A stretch of 64,000 nucleotides of DNA from Bradyrhizobium rifense (GCF_008123425.1 NZ_VSSS01000057.1:1-64000), one strand, 5' to 3'. Counted from the first letter of the stretch, positions 17,801-26,921 are shown. A program made the numbers and translations. The notes: a model not told the origin generated them from the letters alone.

Positions 17801-18381
17801 AGAAAAGCCAGCCAGCTTTCCTTGTCAGCCTTGCTGTTGGAGTCCTGGGTCGTGTAGCGGCCGGCGGTGTCGATCAGCACGGCCTCTTCGGTAAACCACC
17901 AATCGCAGTAGCGGGTACCGCCGACCCCCGCGATCGCCGCCGGCGTTGCTCCGCGTGCGAGCGGAAATTTGAGCCCGGAATTCACCAGCGCTGTGGTCTT
18001 GCCGGCGCCGGGGGGCCCGATGATGACGTACCAGGGCAGATCGTAGAGGTAACCCGACTTGTTTCCGCTTGCGGTCTTCAGCGTCGCGAGCGCATCCTTC
18101 ATGCGCTCTTTGAGCACGGGTTCGTCGCTGACAGGCTGATCGGACGCGCTGATCCCGTCGGCGATCTTCTCGGCGTTCTTGCGTCGCTTGAAGTAGCTGA
18201 AGCCGCCGATGCCAGCCGCCGCCGTGGTGAGCAGCAGAATTGCGATCTGGCGGATGATGTGGTTCTCGAGTGGGTGCCAGTCGCCAAATGCGATGAAGGG
18301 ACCGGCGAAATAGATCACGCAGCCGAGCGAGCTGAGCCCAACTCCGTAAAGAATGATGCGGATAATATCCTTGGCGAGCAT
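14836..18381 (-). CDS. tssM: T6SS membrane complex protein TssM (IcmF)
   Basis: 1181 residues, the usual size. Two N-terminal transmembrane helices lie at about 8-30 and 43-64, followed by a cytoplasmic NTPase-like domain with Walker A GPPGAGKTT at 122-130. A third transmembrane helix is at about 430-452, and the remainder is periplasmic. A Pro-rich segment near 1085 separates the C-terminal beta domain. With TssL it forms the envelope-spanning core. Since no TssJ gene is present, the periplasmic end must contact the outer membrane by other means. It lies 41 bp downstream of tssL and overlaps tagF by four bases. Confidence 0.96.
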   Translation of the reverse strand: MLAKDIIRIILYGVGLSSLGCVIYFAGPFIAFGDWHPLENHIIRQIAILLLTTAAAGIGGFSYFKRRKNAEKIADGISASDQPVSDEPVLKERMKDALATLKTASGNKSGYLYDLPWYVIIGPPGAGKTTALVNSGLKFPLARGATPAAIAGVGGTRYCDWWFTEEAVLIDTAGRYTTQDSNSKADKESWLAFLDILKKSRSRQPINGVLVAISVEDVLTLPKQELALHADAVRMRLLELHQRLKVSFPVYALFTKTDLVAGFTEYFAYLGEAGRRQVWGATFQTADKTQNLVGQIPVEFDRLLERLSEETLDRLQDEPTPQHRVQLFGFPAQMARLKPQIHDFLNQIFEPTRYHVNANLRGFYFTSGTQQGTPIDQLIGSLARTFGAEEVGSGSYSGTGKSYFLADLISKVIIGEADWVSTDRAAVRRALIIKTAALSLIGLVSIGLIAAWLTSYKRNSDLIEQSLQADNEYAAAGAPLIKQTLIDDHDLDKVLPLLYRLRNAPAGYGLRNEAVPLSARYGLSQHERLLSPSKAAYHAALERMFRPRLLYRLEEQLNARINEPAFVYEALKVYLMLGGLQSPDRELIRSWMQRDWQDNLYPGATNAEGRRLLDENLTAMFDLETEQPPLVQLDGRLIKQAQNSLARLSVSQRAYEFLKSEARSSTAGDWIAARRGGPDMAVVFETTAGQPLDAVRVPQFFTYNGFQQNFVAKLPGLSERMKKERWVLGDAGQQSAIDQQYDNLAGDLLNIYSNEFVTTWRTALGSLRLKKLLADKPKYEVLRALSAPTSPMRQILESVRDETMLTKERPKPANAAAPAAAAPAPALFTNAQDGPPGATIEAQFKPYHAVLEGDSTHRPIDSTIANLNDIAQNLTLMIENPQLTAQATASLQTQVAALRNNASRMPSPFSDMLRAAAAEFEGNIAASTAGQILQTLRDQVTPVCQQTVTNRYPFVRGSNQEVPLADFAKVFSPNGVMDKFFTQYLAPYADTSKSDWAWRKESPVGRSFSPDTLKQFQNAAYIRDAFFQTGGSVPAVSFAIRPPGASGPGVTVKTEIGGTTIASPTTPGSPTASSMFGGAQPPPPPPQSQSNPPTTVLWPGPSPRTAISVSNDTGAPSILERIGPWSLFRMLEAGSLAVKAESASATFIVAGRELNYQISTGSLRNPLNLSVLREFRCPTGI

Positions 18382-18422
18382 TGACCGGTACCTGTCGCAA
18401 ACAGCGTGAGCTGTGGTGGCAG

Positions 18423-19952
18423 CTATTCGCTGCGTTCAATAAAGATTTCGACACGCCGGTTCTTGGCGCGTCCTTCAGGTGTCGTATTGGGAGCGATCGG
18501 CGCGTCCGCGCCCTTGCCCTCGACGTCGACACGCGAACCATCGGTCATGCCGGGCTTCAGCGCCGCGGCGACCGCCTTGGCGCGCTCGACCGACAATTCG
18601 AAGTTCGACGGGAAGCGCACGGTGCGGATCGGCGAACTGTCGGTATGGCCGACAACCCGGATTCGTCCCGGCTCCTTGTCGAGGGTTGCAGCGACCCGGA
18701 CCGCAATCGGCTTGAAGCCGTCGAGGATGGTGGCCTGGCCCGACGAGAACAGTGCGAGGTCACAGACCCTGATCACGATGAAACTCGCGGTCTGGTCCGC
18801 GGTCATGGCGCAGGCGGTATTCTCCTTGGCGAGCGCGTTGCGGATGCGCTGCAACTGGGTGATGCGGTCCGGCTGTGGTGGCGGAGGCTGTGGTGGCGGC
18901 GGCGGCGGCGCGATCACCTTGCGTTTGAGCTCGATCGGATCGGTGGGATGCAGGGCCAGCGCCACCTCGGCGGCATTCTCTGACCGGCCGGCCAGCAGTG
19001 TGCGCAAGACGAAATAAGAGCCCGTCAGCAGCGCGGCGACCACGGCCGCTACCAGCCAAACCGGAACACGGAGGCGCTGCCGGCGAGCCGCCAGCGCCTG
19101 CCCCCGCCAGTTCGGCGACAGGTCGCTCATCGTCTTGGGACGGACCCGGCGCAGCGTTTCATACAGGTTGCGCTGGATCACCTGGAGATTGGCAAGCCCA
19201 CCCGTCGATGTGCGGTGAATGCCCTGGAAGCCGAGCGCGAGGCAGGCATGCTGCAATTCGAGCACCGGATAATTGACCAGCGGATCAACCTTCAAATGGT
19301 CCAGGATCTCGAAGAAGCGGACACCGCCCACCCGCTCGCCGAAGAACCGGCTCAACATCGAGTATTGCGTCCAGACGTGGCGCTCCTCGGTCGGGATATG
19401 CTGCACGATATCGTCGGCGGTGGCGCACAGGATATATTTCGCCGTATTGGCCTGGTGCTCGGAGATGCCCGCCGAACGGATGTCCTTCTCGAAGAATTTT
19501 ATGGCATCGGCCACTTGTTCCATCAGACTTGCGAATGATGCGCGCATGAGCGCCACCCGCAAGCGGCCGAGCAGTTGCAGCAAGGGCCCTGCGGCGCGCA
19601 TCACCGGATTGGCGTTCGGCGCGACTAGATCGTCGATGCGTAAAGGCGGTCCGGGCGGCAGCATCGCTTGCTGTGCGGAGGGTTGCGTCGGGGTCGATAT
19701 CCATTCCTCCGACGGATGGCTGGTTGGTGCGGCGGCGTAGCTCGGGCCCTGCGGAACCGGGGAAAACGATGACGACGGTGCGGCGCCGGGAGACGGCACG
19801 GGCGACGGCGAATAGGCAGGGCGTGCTGCAGGCCCTTCTCCCGCCGGCGGCTGGGCGGCAGGCGCCGGCGGCAACTTCCCGCCGGGATTGGGACGGATGA
19901 TCGTCCGCTCGCCCCGACCGAAAGGATTGACCGGCTTGTCCCTGTCGCTCAT
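18423..19952 (-). CDS. tssL: T6SS membrane protein TssL (DotU) with OmpA-type peptidoglycan-binding extension
   Basis: 509 residues. The N-terminal 90 residues are Pro-rich and contain GERTIIRPNPGG, in which Thr17 matches the phosphorylated threonine of Agrobacterium TssL. The DotU domain is at about 95-285, followed by one transmembrane helix at about 292-316. A Pro-rich hinge leads to an OmpA-like domain (about 380-509) with VVGHTDSSPIRT and NRRVEIFIE, which binds peptidoglycan. This longer TssL can anchor the complex to the wall. The ATG overlaps the tssK stop (ATGA). Confidence 0.96.
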   Translation of the reverse strand: MSDRDKPVNPFGRGERTIIRPNPGGKLPPAPAAQPPAGEGPAARPAYSPSPVPSPGAAPSSSFSPVPQGPSYAAAPTSHPSEEWISTPTQPSAQQAMLPPGPPLRIDDLVAPNANPVMRAAGPLLQLLGRLRVALMRASFASLMEQVADAIKFFEKDIRSAGISEHQANTAKYILCATADDIVQHIPTEERHVWTQYSMLSRFFGERVGGVRFFEILDHLKVDPLVNYPVLELQHACLALGFQGIHRTSTGGLANLQVIQRNLYETLRRVRPKTMSDLSPNWRGQALAARRQRLRVPVWLVAAVVAALLTGSYFVLRTLLAGRSENAAEVALALHPTDPIELKRKVIAPPPPPPQPPPPQPDRITQLQRIRNALAKENTACAMTADQTASFIVIRVCDLALFSSGQATILDGFKPIAVRVAATLDKEPGRIRVVGHTDSSPIRTVRFPSNFELSVERAKAVAAALKPGMTDGSRVDVEGKGADAPIAPNTTPEGRAKNRRVEIFIERSE

Positions 19953-21286
19953 GGCCTATCTTCCAAGATCGCCCAAAGGTACAGCTCAAGCTCCGGCCAG
20001 TCGCCGGAGAAGTGCATCCCGATCGAGGCCGCCGTGCTGAACTCGGGCCACAGCGGCGACTTGCGATCGAGATAGAAATAGACGTGATCGGTGATGGCCC
20101 GGATGTGCGGCGGCGGGGTCGGCAAGTGCACCAACGTCAACCCCGGCAGGTTGGCGTGCACGATCTCGTTCATCTTGGTGTTCGGGCCGACCTTGAACAG
20201 ATGCGGGAAATCGTTCTGGATTTCCACGAGCGGCCGCCGTGCTGCAACTTCGAGCACCAAGGTCGCATTCCGGAATAGCGCCCGATCGCGGATCGGCGAC
20301 ACGAATGCATTCTGTGCACGCTCGATGATCTCGAGGCGGATCGCCCGCCGGCCGAGCCGCGCGCTCAGGAAGTCCTGGATGTCGCTTACCAGGGGGGTGA
20401 AAATGTTTTCGAGGTCATCATGATCGTATGCCCGATAGTTGCGTGCACGGCGTTCCGGCGTGGCAAACGTCGCAAGCTCACCGGCGAACCTCAGCAACTC
20501 CTCGTACAGCCGTTCGGGATGAACACTTCCGGAGCGCTGGAGATGGGTCAGCACGGGAATGGTGCGGTTGAGGACCTGCAGCACCAGATAGTCTACGCTC
20601 TGCAATCCGCCACCAGACGATGGATCGACCGCGTAGCGTGCGAGCTCATCGAGCTTGGTCTCGACCCAGCCGATGATGCGATTGAGCCAGCCGTCGATGA
20701 TCGGATGTGCGGCGCAGACCAGCATCGGCGGCACGAACTTGTCGTCGAACAGCACGTTCTTGTCGCGCACCTCCAGAATGCGCGCGATGCCGAGGCCCAT
20801 GTATCCTGGCTTGCTGGTCTTGCGCAATTCGAATGACAACCGCGGATAGGCGATGTCGATCTCTTCCTCGATGCGCAGCGTGGAGGTCGAGTCGATGAAA
20901 GTCTCCGAAGTGCGAACATAGCGGCTGGCGCTGTCGGTCCGATCTTCGTCCACTTCGCGAGTGTTCGGTGCGGCGATGGGCATCATCAGCCAGACGATCT
21001 GGCCGGCAGCCGAATCCGGCACCTCGATCGCGTCCGGGATCGGGCTGTCCGCTGGGATGTCGAATGGCGTGCCATCCGGCATGACGCCGGAGGCGTTGCG
21101 CACCGCAAATTTACTCTGTTCAGTGAGGTCCGTGTCGATCTCGAGCTGGGCAAATCCCCAAGGGTATGGCGTCGTGTAACGAACGCGCTTTTCCAGCAAG
21201 TGCTCGACATAGCGATCATTCTGCTGCAAATGGTGCGGCCGCAGAAACAGACCTTCCGACCAAAAAACCTTGCTGTACCAAGACAT
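19949..21286 (-). CDS. tssK: T6SS baseplate protein TssK
   Basis: 445 residues from the ATG at 21286, which gives the family's typical beginning MSWYSKVFWSEGLFLRP; a GTG four codons upstream is possible. TssK is the trimeric baseplate subunit that links TssF/G/E to the TssL-TssM membrane complex. The sequence is full length, including the C-terminal membrane-binding part near HLPTPPPHIRAI. It sits between tagH and tssL in a tightly packed operon. Confidence 0.95.
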   Translation of the reverse strand: MSWYSKVFWSEGLFLRPHHLQQNDRYVEHLLEKRVRYTTPYPWGFAQLEIDTDLTEQSKFAVRNASGVMPDGTPFDIPADSPIPDAIEVPDSAAGQIVWLMMPIAAPNTREVDEDRTDSASRYVRTSETFIDSTSTLRIEEEIDIAYPRLSFELRKTSKPGYMGLGIARILEVRDKNVLFDDKFVPPMLVCAAHPIIDGWLNRIIGWVETKLDELARYAVDPSSGGGLQSVDYLVLQVLNRTIPVLTHLQRSGSVHPERLYEELLRFAGELATFATPERRARNYRAYDHDDLENIFTPLVSDIQDFLSARLGRRAIRLEIIERAQNAFVSPIRDRALFRNATLVLEVAARRPLVEIQNDFPHLFKVGPNTKMNEIVHANLPGLTLVHLPTPPPHIRAITDHVYFYLDRKSPLWPEFSTAASIGMHFSGDWPELELYLWAILEDRP

Positions 21287-21334
21287 TCCTACATCCACTT
21301 TAGCAATGTCGGCGACCGCACGGCCGCCGCTAGT

Positions 21335-22696
21335 TCACTTTGCACCGCCCTTGTCAGAGCGGTCGTAATAGTCGGAGAAATGCAGCATAAAGGTATCGAT
21401 CGGCGCGCTGTTGTCGCGGCCGAGATGCGCCTTCCAGCGCGTCATGAACTCGTCCCACAATTTGCTCTTGTTCGAGCCGAGCCAGGATTTGGCGCCGCGC
21501 TGAAGCTCGAGCTCGCGCGCAATGAGGGTCGGATCGATGCCGGTGATGAGCTCGTGAACGGCGTGCTGCATCGCCATGTACGTCTTCAACTGATGTGATT
21601 TGAGGTCGCTGAAACCCTGCGCAAAGGCGCGTTGCGCGTCGAGATAGCTCCGCGTCTTCGGCCCGAACAAAATCCGCATTGCATCTTCCGAGGTCGGCGA
21701 GAATTTCAGCGGGTTGTTCTCAATCGCCTGAACGGTGGTCTGGCTGGTGCTGCGCGTCAGCTGCTTGGCCTGAGTTCGCGCTTGCAGCAGCGCCATCAGA
21801 TTGTCCACGGTCATGCGCAAGATGCTACCAAGCTGTCCGGCGAGCTCGGCATCGGTCGTGTTGGCAAAGAAATTATCGGGCAATCCGGCGGCGCGTGCCA
21901 CCAGCCGCGCGAAGTCGGCACCGCCGGCCGGCATGGCGGGCGCCGGCGTTTCGTCCATTGCCTGCGCCGGGCGCGACGGCTCGGCATATGGCGGTGGCTG
22001 GACGGGCGCCGCTTCAGCATCGGCCCACACGGAGGGCCGGCGCGGCGTCGGCATCGTGGGCGGCGGTTCGATTGGGGCTTTCGGTGCGGCGACCGGGCCG
22101 TCGGCCCAGCTCATGTCGTCCTGCGCGGAAGGCTGGTACGGGGACGTCGGCGGTGGACGTCGAAAGGGATCCACACCCGGCGAGGGGACGCTCGCCGCCC
22201 AATCCAGAAACTCCGGATTGACGGGTCGCGCCGCCTCGCGCGGCTTCTTCAATTGCTGCGGATCGATGGGCGGCGGTACGTCGCGATCGGCCGCCCACAA
22301 TTCCTGATAATCGGCATGTTGCTGGACGAGAGGAACGTGCTGCTGTGCCTCGCGGTCCGGCGGATGCCCGCCCGCCTCATCCTCCAGTGAAACCCCGATG
22401 ATGTATTGGCCAATGGTGAGCCGGTCGCCGTCACGCAGTCGGTGCGGTCCCCGAATTCGCTGGTCGGCGCCGTTGAGAAAAGTGCCGTTGGTCGAGACGT
22501 CATGCAGCCAATAGCCGCCCTCGCGAAAATGCACCTCGCAATGCTTTCCGGAGATCATCCGCGCCGGATCCGGCAACGTCCAATCGAGGTGACGGTCACG
22601 GCCAATATCGACCGAGCGCCTGCCGGTGACCGTAAATGACACTGGGCCACCGTCCGGAAGGTTCGGTTCGTTCTCGATATTGAAGCGAAGCACCAT
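21335..22696 (-). CDS. tagH: T6SS FHA-domain protein TagH/Fha (ImpI)
   Basis: 453 residues. The N-terminal FHA domain (about 25-100) carries the phosphothreonine-binding signature ISGKHCEVHF followed by DVSTNGTFLNG. A long Pro-rich low-complexity middle (about 120-260) leads to the TagH C-terminal domain with AALPDNFF-like and SEDAMRILFGPKTRSYLDA segments (about 265-445). In Agrobacterium, Fha binds the phosphorylated TssL. It starts 12 bp after the preceding small gene. Confidence 0.94.
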   Translation of the reverse strand: MVLRFNIENEPNLPDGGPVSFTVTGRRSVDIGRDRHLDWTLPDPARMISGKHCEVHFREGGYWLHDVSTNGTFLNGADQRIRGPHRLRDGDRLTIGQYIIGVSLEDEAGGHPPDREAQQHVPLVQQHADYQELWAADRDVPPPIDPQQLKKPREAARPVNPEFLDWAASVPSPGVDPFRRPPPTSPYQPSAQDDMSWADGPVAAPKAPIEPPPTMPTPRRPSVWADAEAAPVQPPPYAEPSRPAQAMDETPAPAMPAGGADFARLVARAAGLPDNFFANTTDAELAGQLGSILRMTVDNLMALLQARTQAKQLTRSTSQTTVQAIENNPLKFSPTSEDAMRILFGPKTRSYLDAQRAFAQGFSDLKSHQLKTYMAMQHAVHELITGIDPTLIARELELQRGAKSWLGSNKSKLWDEFMTRWKAHLGRDNSAPIDTFMLHFSDYYDRSDKGGAK

Positions 22697-22708
22697 CTCT
22701 TCGTCTCG

Positions 22709-23272
22709 TTAGCGCGGAGAGCGCGGTTCGCCGCGTGCCAACTGAATACCATCCTCCAGGCACGCCGTCATTATCCGGTCCCGGGACTCGCGAGGGAGCC
22801 GGCAGAGGGCGATCAGCAGGGCCGCGCGCACCGCGCGCGCGGCTTGATCGGGCTTGGCTTCGACCGGCGCAAACTCCGCCGGGACCACGCTTCCGCCAGA
22901 CCATCCGGCCGCCAGCGCCAGCCATGTCGCCGGCTGCTCGGGATCGTTGGCGTTGCCGACGGCCAATGCCTTGTTCCGGGACTGCTCGTCGGGTTGCCTG
23001 ACCCAGGTATCCACGTAATTGAGCGACCTGCCGTCGTTGGCATCGAAATGGTCGAACATCCGTCGTAACGAGCGGCATCCCCAGGCAACGGCGACGCGCC
23101 GGGGCAGCAGATAAGCGCAGAAGGAGACGGCCCCGTGCCAATTGCGCGCATCGGTGGCGTCCTGGAGAAAATCGAGTGAAGGCTTGTCGGCCTCGGCCCT
23201 GCCGACGTCGTGGCGCGCCATTGGATAGGCCTGAAAGAGATCCTGCACCGTACCGAACCGAACCTGGCTCAT
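22709..23272 (-). CDS. small T6SS-operon protein, DUF6931-like
   Basis: 187 residues, soluble, no signal peptide. The sequence is rich in Ala, Arg and Trp, with WLALAAGWSGGSV near residue 120 and a helical C-terminal half. From memory it fits the DUF6931 family found in alphaproteobacterial T6SS loci; this match is not certain. It starts five bases after the vgrG stop and ends 12 bp before tagH, so it is firmly inside the operon. A role as VgrG-specific adaptor or regulator is possible but is inference. Confidence 0.75.
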   Translation of the reverse strand: MSQVRFGTVQDLFQAYPMARHDVGRAEADKPSLDFLQDATDARNWHGAVSFCAYLLPRRVAVAWGCRSLRRMFDHFDANDGRSLNYVDTWVRQPDEQSRNKALAVGNANDPEQPATWLALAAGWSGGSVVPAEFAPVEAKPDQAARAVRAALLIALCRLPRESRDRIMTACLEDGIQLARGEPRSPR

Positions 23273-23277
23273 AGCAC

Positions 23278-25176
23278 TCAGCCGACAAGGGTTGGCAGGC
23301 CGTGGGCACCCAGCGGTCCCCCGGCTGCTAGCGCCATGGCGCCCTGCGCGGTCATGGCGATGGTCGGCGCGTTGATGACGATGCCCGCAGGCGTCAGGAT
23401 GATCTGGCTGGGGCCTACCTGCAGCGTGATGTTGACGTTGGCCATGAGCGTGATTGTGAGGCCTGCGGTGACGGATTGATCCATCGTCATGGTGATATGC
23501 TGACCGCCCAACTCGATATCGAGCTTGTCGTTGCCGTTGACGAGGGTGGTCTTGCGGGTGTCGCCGCCGAGCGCGGCTTCGCCGATGGTCCGCGTCTCGG
23601 TGTCGCGAACCGTCACGTCATGGTCCTTCTCGGCATGCACCGTGATCTTCTCGGAGCCCTTCTTGTCCTCGAAGTTCCACTCGTTGTAGCCGCCGCCTCC
23701 CTTGGTGGAATCCGATTTCAATCCCGCGATCGTTTTCTTGGACGGCAGGTCGTAGGGCAGCTTGTACTCGTCGTTATAGACGGTGCCGACGATCAGCGGC
23801 CGGTCGGGATCCCCTTCCAGAAATTCGACGACCACTTCCTGTCCGACGCGCGGAATGATCTGACCGCCCCATTTCTTGCCGGACCAGACCTGGGCGACGC
23901 GCAACCGGCATGACCGCTTCTTCTTACGGTCCCAGAAGAACCGGACATAGATTTCGCCGAGGTTTTCGACGTCGATCTCCTCGCTCGAATTGTCCTCCTT
24001 GGTCACGACCTTGGCGGTCTGGACGCCGTTGATCCTTGGCTTCGGCGTCAGCATCGGCGCCCGGAACGGGCGGTCGCTTGGCAGGAATTCGTAGCTGCCG
24101 AAATAGACGTGCTGACCGGCGTCGCTGGGACCGCCTGTGCGGTACGCTTCGATCGAGAACGAATGGGTGGCCCGTACCACCAGATATTCGACGTTCTGCG
24201 AGTCCTTGTGATGCTTCTCGAGCTTGGTCAGTCCGCCGGGGAACAGGCTGACCGCATCACCGTTGCCGCGGCGCCGCCGGTCCATGGCTTGCTCGGACTG
24301 GAGCTGGACCTTCGCGTAGCGCTCGCCGTCGGATTTTTCCTTGAACTTGCCCGGATAGTCGTAAAATTCCATCTCCGAGCGGGTGTAATTCTCGTTGCCG
24401 TTGGCGTCGCTGATCATCTGCGCATTGGGCTTCTGGTAGTTGTAGTCGTTGAGCTCGACCTTGCCGGTCCGAAACCGGCGCTCCGAGACCCATTCGTAAA
24501 TGTGCTGCTCGCCTCGCCGGTCGGCGCCCGTCAGCGGGATGTAGGGGATCGTGGCGAGTCCGTCGATCGGACTGTGCGACGATTTTGAGTCCGCCAATAC
24601 CAGCGTGTGCTTGCCGCCCTCGTGCTTGAAGAAGTAGTAGATGCCGTGCTGTTCCATCAGTCGGCAAACGAAATTCAGATCGGTCTCGCGGTACTGAACG
24701 CAATATTCGAGCTTCGGACAGGAACCTTCCTCGGTCAGCTTCGACTCGTAGTCGGTGAAGCCGCGATCGTTGAAGACCTCCTTGATGATGTCGGGCGCCT
24801 TCTTGTCCTGGAATATCCGGCAATCGGTGGTTCGCGACAGAAGCCATAACCAGGGCCGAAGCACGATTCTGTAGCTGAAATAGTCGTTCTTCACCCCAAG
24901 CCATTGCGCCTCGGTGAGAATGCCGCTGAACTCGCGCTCCTTCTCATGAAGCTTTATCTTCAGCGTGCACTGCTGACCGATTGCGCGGTCGAAGTCGAGA
25001 TCGGCGTCCTCACTGAGACATTCGATACGGTACTCAAAGAGTTCGCTGAGACCTTCCGAAGCCTCGTATCCGACGAAAACCAGAACGTCCTTGCCCAGTG
25101 GCGTCTTGAGCTCGCAGAGGCGGGTATCTTGGGTAAGCTGGCCCATGTGGGCGGTAAACTCCCTCGTCGGCCGCAT
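23278..25176 (-). CDS. vgrG: T6SS spike protein VgrG (TssI)
   Basis: 632 residues from the ATG at 25176, chosen because GGAG lies six bases upstream. The gp27-like part (about 20-380) is followed by the gp5-like OB fold with VRFFWDRKKKRSCRLRV and the conserved GQEVVVEFLEGDPDRP. The C-terminal repeats form the beta-helical needle and end after a short hydrophobic tail (GGPLGAHGLPTLVG). There is no added effector domain and no DUF2345 block. VgrG tips the Hcp tube and normally carries PAAR and effector proteins; neither is encoded next to it. It is the first gene of the minus-strand operon, divergent from tssA. Confidence 0.96.
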   Translation of the reverse strand: MRPTREFTAHMGQLTQDTRLCELKTPLGKDVLVFVGYEASEGLSELFEYRIECLSEDADLDFDRAIGQQCTLKIKLHEKEREFSGILTEAQWLGVKNDYFSYRIVLRPWLWLLSRTTDCRIFQDKKAPDIIKEVFNDRGFTDYESKLTEEGSCPKLEYCVQYRETDLNFVCRLMEQHGIYYFFKHEGGKHTLVLADSKSSHSPIDGLATIPYIPLTGADRRGEQHIYEWVSERRFRTGKVELNDYNYQKPNAQMISDANGNENYTRSEMEFYDYPGKFKEKSDGERYAKVQLQSEQAMDRRRRGNGDAVSLFPGGLTKLEKHHKDSQNVEYLVVRATHSFSIEAYRTGGPSDAGQHVYFGSYEFLPSDRPFRAPMLTPKPRINGVQTAKVVTKEDNSSEEIDVENLGEIYVRFFWDRKKKRSCRLRVAQVWSGKKWGGQIIPRVGQEVVVEFLEGDPDRPLIVGTVYNDEYKLPYDLPSKKTIAGLKSDSTKGGGGYNEWNFEDKKGSEKITVHAEKDHDVTVRDTETRTIGEAALGGDTRKTTLVNGNDKLDIELGGQHITMTMDQSVTAGLTITLMANVNITLQVGPSQIILTPAGIVINAPTIAMTAQGAMALAAGGPLGAHGLPTLVG

Positions 25177-25480
25177 GACCGGCTCCGGAGAGCAGATCAG
25201 GCGTCATGCAAGAACCACAGACATCCTGGCCGCCGCTGGCAGGCCGGTACATCCGCCCGGGGTTGGCCGCCTGACGCGCCACAGCAGCCGTCCAAAGAAG
25301 CATCCCGGCCTTCAAGTAGTCGCCTCCAAGAGCTTGCTGGTTCACGCGAAACTGTCATGATCACCGGGAATGAACCGGGATCGCCAAGCATCTGACCCAT
25401 AAGACAATCGGATTATAGTCCCCTCTCCGCTCTCCCTTGAACGTCACGGGGTTCGGCGGGGGCCCAGCAGATGGACGATC
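25177..25480. promoter_or_regulatory. divergent promoter region between the two T6SS operons
   Basis: 304 bp separate the start codons of vgrG and tssA, which point away from each other, so promoters for both operons must lie here or just inside the genes. A GATTATAG stretch near 25410 could be part of a -10 element for tssA. I did not find a convincing -24/-12 sigma-54 site. Confidence 0.5.
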
Positions 25481-26797
25481 ATGCTCGACGTCGCCTCCTT
25501 GACCCAGCCGGTAGCCGCGGACGATCCCTGCGGACCGGATCTCGACGCAAGTGGGGACGTTCAGTACCTCAACTTCTTCGCAGGTGCGGAATCGCTTCTG
25601 CCGATGTCGTATTTCGAGGTCGTCAACGCCAATGGAGAGCGCGGGCGCTTCGATCCGAGGGCCATCGACATCGCCGGCCAGTTTGCCGCCGCACGACCTC
25701 TTTTGGCGCGCACCCGCGATCTGCGTTTGAACATGCTGCTGGCCAAGTTCTCCATCCTCAATCGGGACCTTGACGGCTTTCTCAATTGCCTGAAGGCGAC
25801 GACCACGTTGCTGAGGGAGCAGTGGGAAGCTGTACATCCGAGGGCCGAAGACGGCGACTACGCTCTTCGCGCCGTCACGATCGAAGCGATCGACGTGTTT
25901 CCGACCGTGATCAATCCCCTCCAATTCCTCCCGCTGATCGAAAATCGTAGACAAGGCACCCTCAACTATCGTGCCTATCAGGTTGCCAAGGGAGAAATTC
26001 CCGCCGGTGACGCCGACATTGACGGTCCCGATCTTGCAATCATCGAGCGCATCATCGACGACACAGATCTCGACACCCTGAGGGCGGCAAGTGCACGTTG
26101 TTCGGCAGTCGCGGCCGAAATTGCAGGCATCAAGACGATCTGGCACGAAAATTTGAACTCGGCGCAACCCATCAGCCTCGACAGGGTCTCCGGCGTCGTT
26201 AATGGCATGGCCGCCTGGCTTGCGGGTCTCGTCGCGGAGCGTGACCCGTCCGCCGTTGTGGCTGCGCCGTCAGACGACGCTGAACTATCCGACACGCAAA
26301 CTCCCCTTGAGGCAACCGGTGCGCTGACGTCGTCGGCGCAGGCCACTGCCGCGCTTGCCGCCGCCGCAGACTATTTCGCCCGAATGGAACCGTCCAATCC
26401 CGCCCTGTTGCTGGTGCGTCAGGCGCAGGAGATGGTTGGTAAATCTTTCATCGAAGTGATGCGAATGCTGGTGCCCGCCCACGTCGAGAGCGCCGCGATC
26501 AATATCGGGCGGGACAAGTTCTTCGACCTGCCCATCGAACGGATGGCGGAGCTTGCGACCCCATCCGCGTCCGGGATCGAGAGCGAAGTTCAAGATACTG
26601 TTTTTTCTGTAGAAAATAGAGCGCAGGCCTTGAGCCTGCTGGCCAAAGTGGCCGCATTTTTCCGGACCGCAGAACCATCCAGCCCTATTCCCTTTTTGGT
26701 CGACCGCGCGCGCGATCTGGCACCGCGAGACTTTCTCAGCCTTTTGAATGACGTCCTGCCCGAGGGCGCGCTCAAGACAATCGACAAATCGTATTGA
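25481..26797 (+). CDS. tssA: T6SS cap/baseplate protein TssA (ImpA)
   Basis: 438 residues. The N-terminal ImpA domain is recognisable from DDPCGPDLDASGD near residue 15 and REQWEAVHPRAEDGDY near residue 110. A flexible middle (about 255-300) is followed by a helical C-terminal domain with a FIEVMRML segment and a second IPFLVDRARDLAPRDFLSLL segment. TssA primes and caps tail-tube and sheath growth. It is the first gene of the plus-strand operon, 124 bp ahead of tssB. Confidence 0.94.
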   Translation: MLDVASLTQPVAADDPCGPDLDASGDVQYLNFFAGAESLLPMSYFEVVNANGERGRFDPRAIDIAGQFAAARPLLARTRDLRLNMLLAKFSILNRDLDGFLNCLKATTTLLREQWEAVHPRAEDGDYALRAVTIEAIDVFPTVINPLQFLPLIENRRQGTLNYRAYQVAKGEIPAGDADIDGPDLAIIERIIDDTDLDTLRAASARCSAVAAEIAGIKTIWHENLNSAQPISLDRVSGVVNGMAAWLAGLVAERDPSAVVAAPSDDAELSDTQTPLEATGALTSSAQATAALAAAADYFARMEPSNPALLLVRQAQEMVGKSFIEVMRMLVPAHVESAAINIGRDKFFDLPIERMAELATPSASGIESEVQDTVFSVENRAQALSLLAKVAAFFRTAEPSSPIPFLVDRARDLAPRDFLSLLNDVLPEGALKTIDKSY

Positions 26798-26921
26798 ACC
26801 CGCTTTTCGCTCGACGCCACTAACAGGACATAGGGAGTTTTTGCCGACCGCAAGTTGAGCTGCTCTTGTAACCTGCGTCGCGGCAAACCGGCTTCTCAAT
26901 GATTTCGCAGAGAGGGGAACC

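Noticed and set aside
25177..25480. Sigma-54 promoter for the T6SS operons
   Set aside because: No convincing GG-N10-GC type -24/-12 site was found in this region or ahead of hcp.
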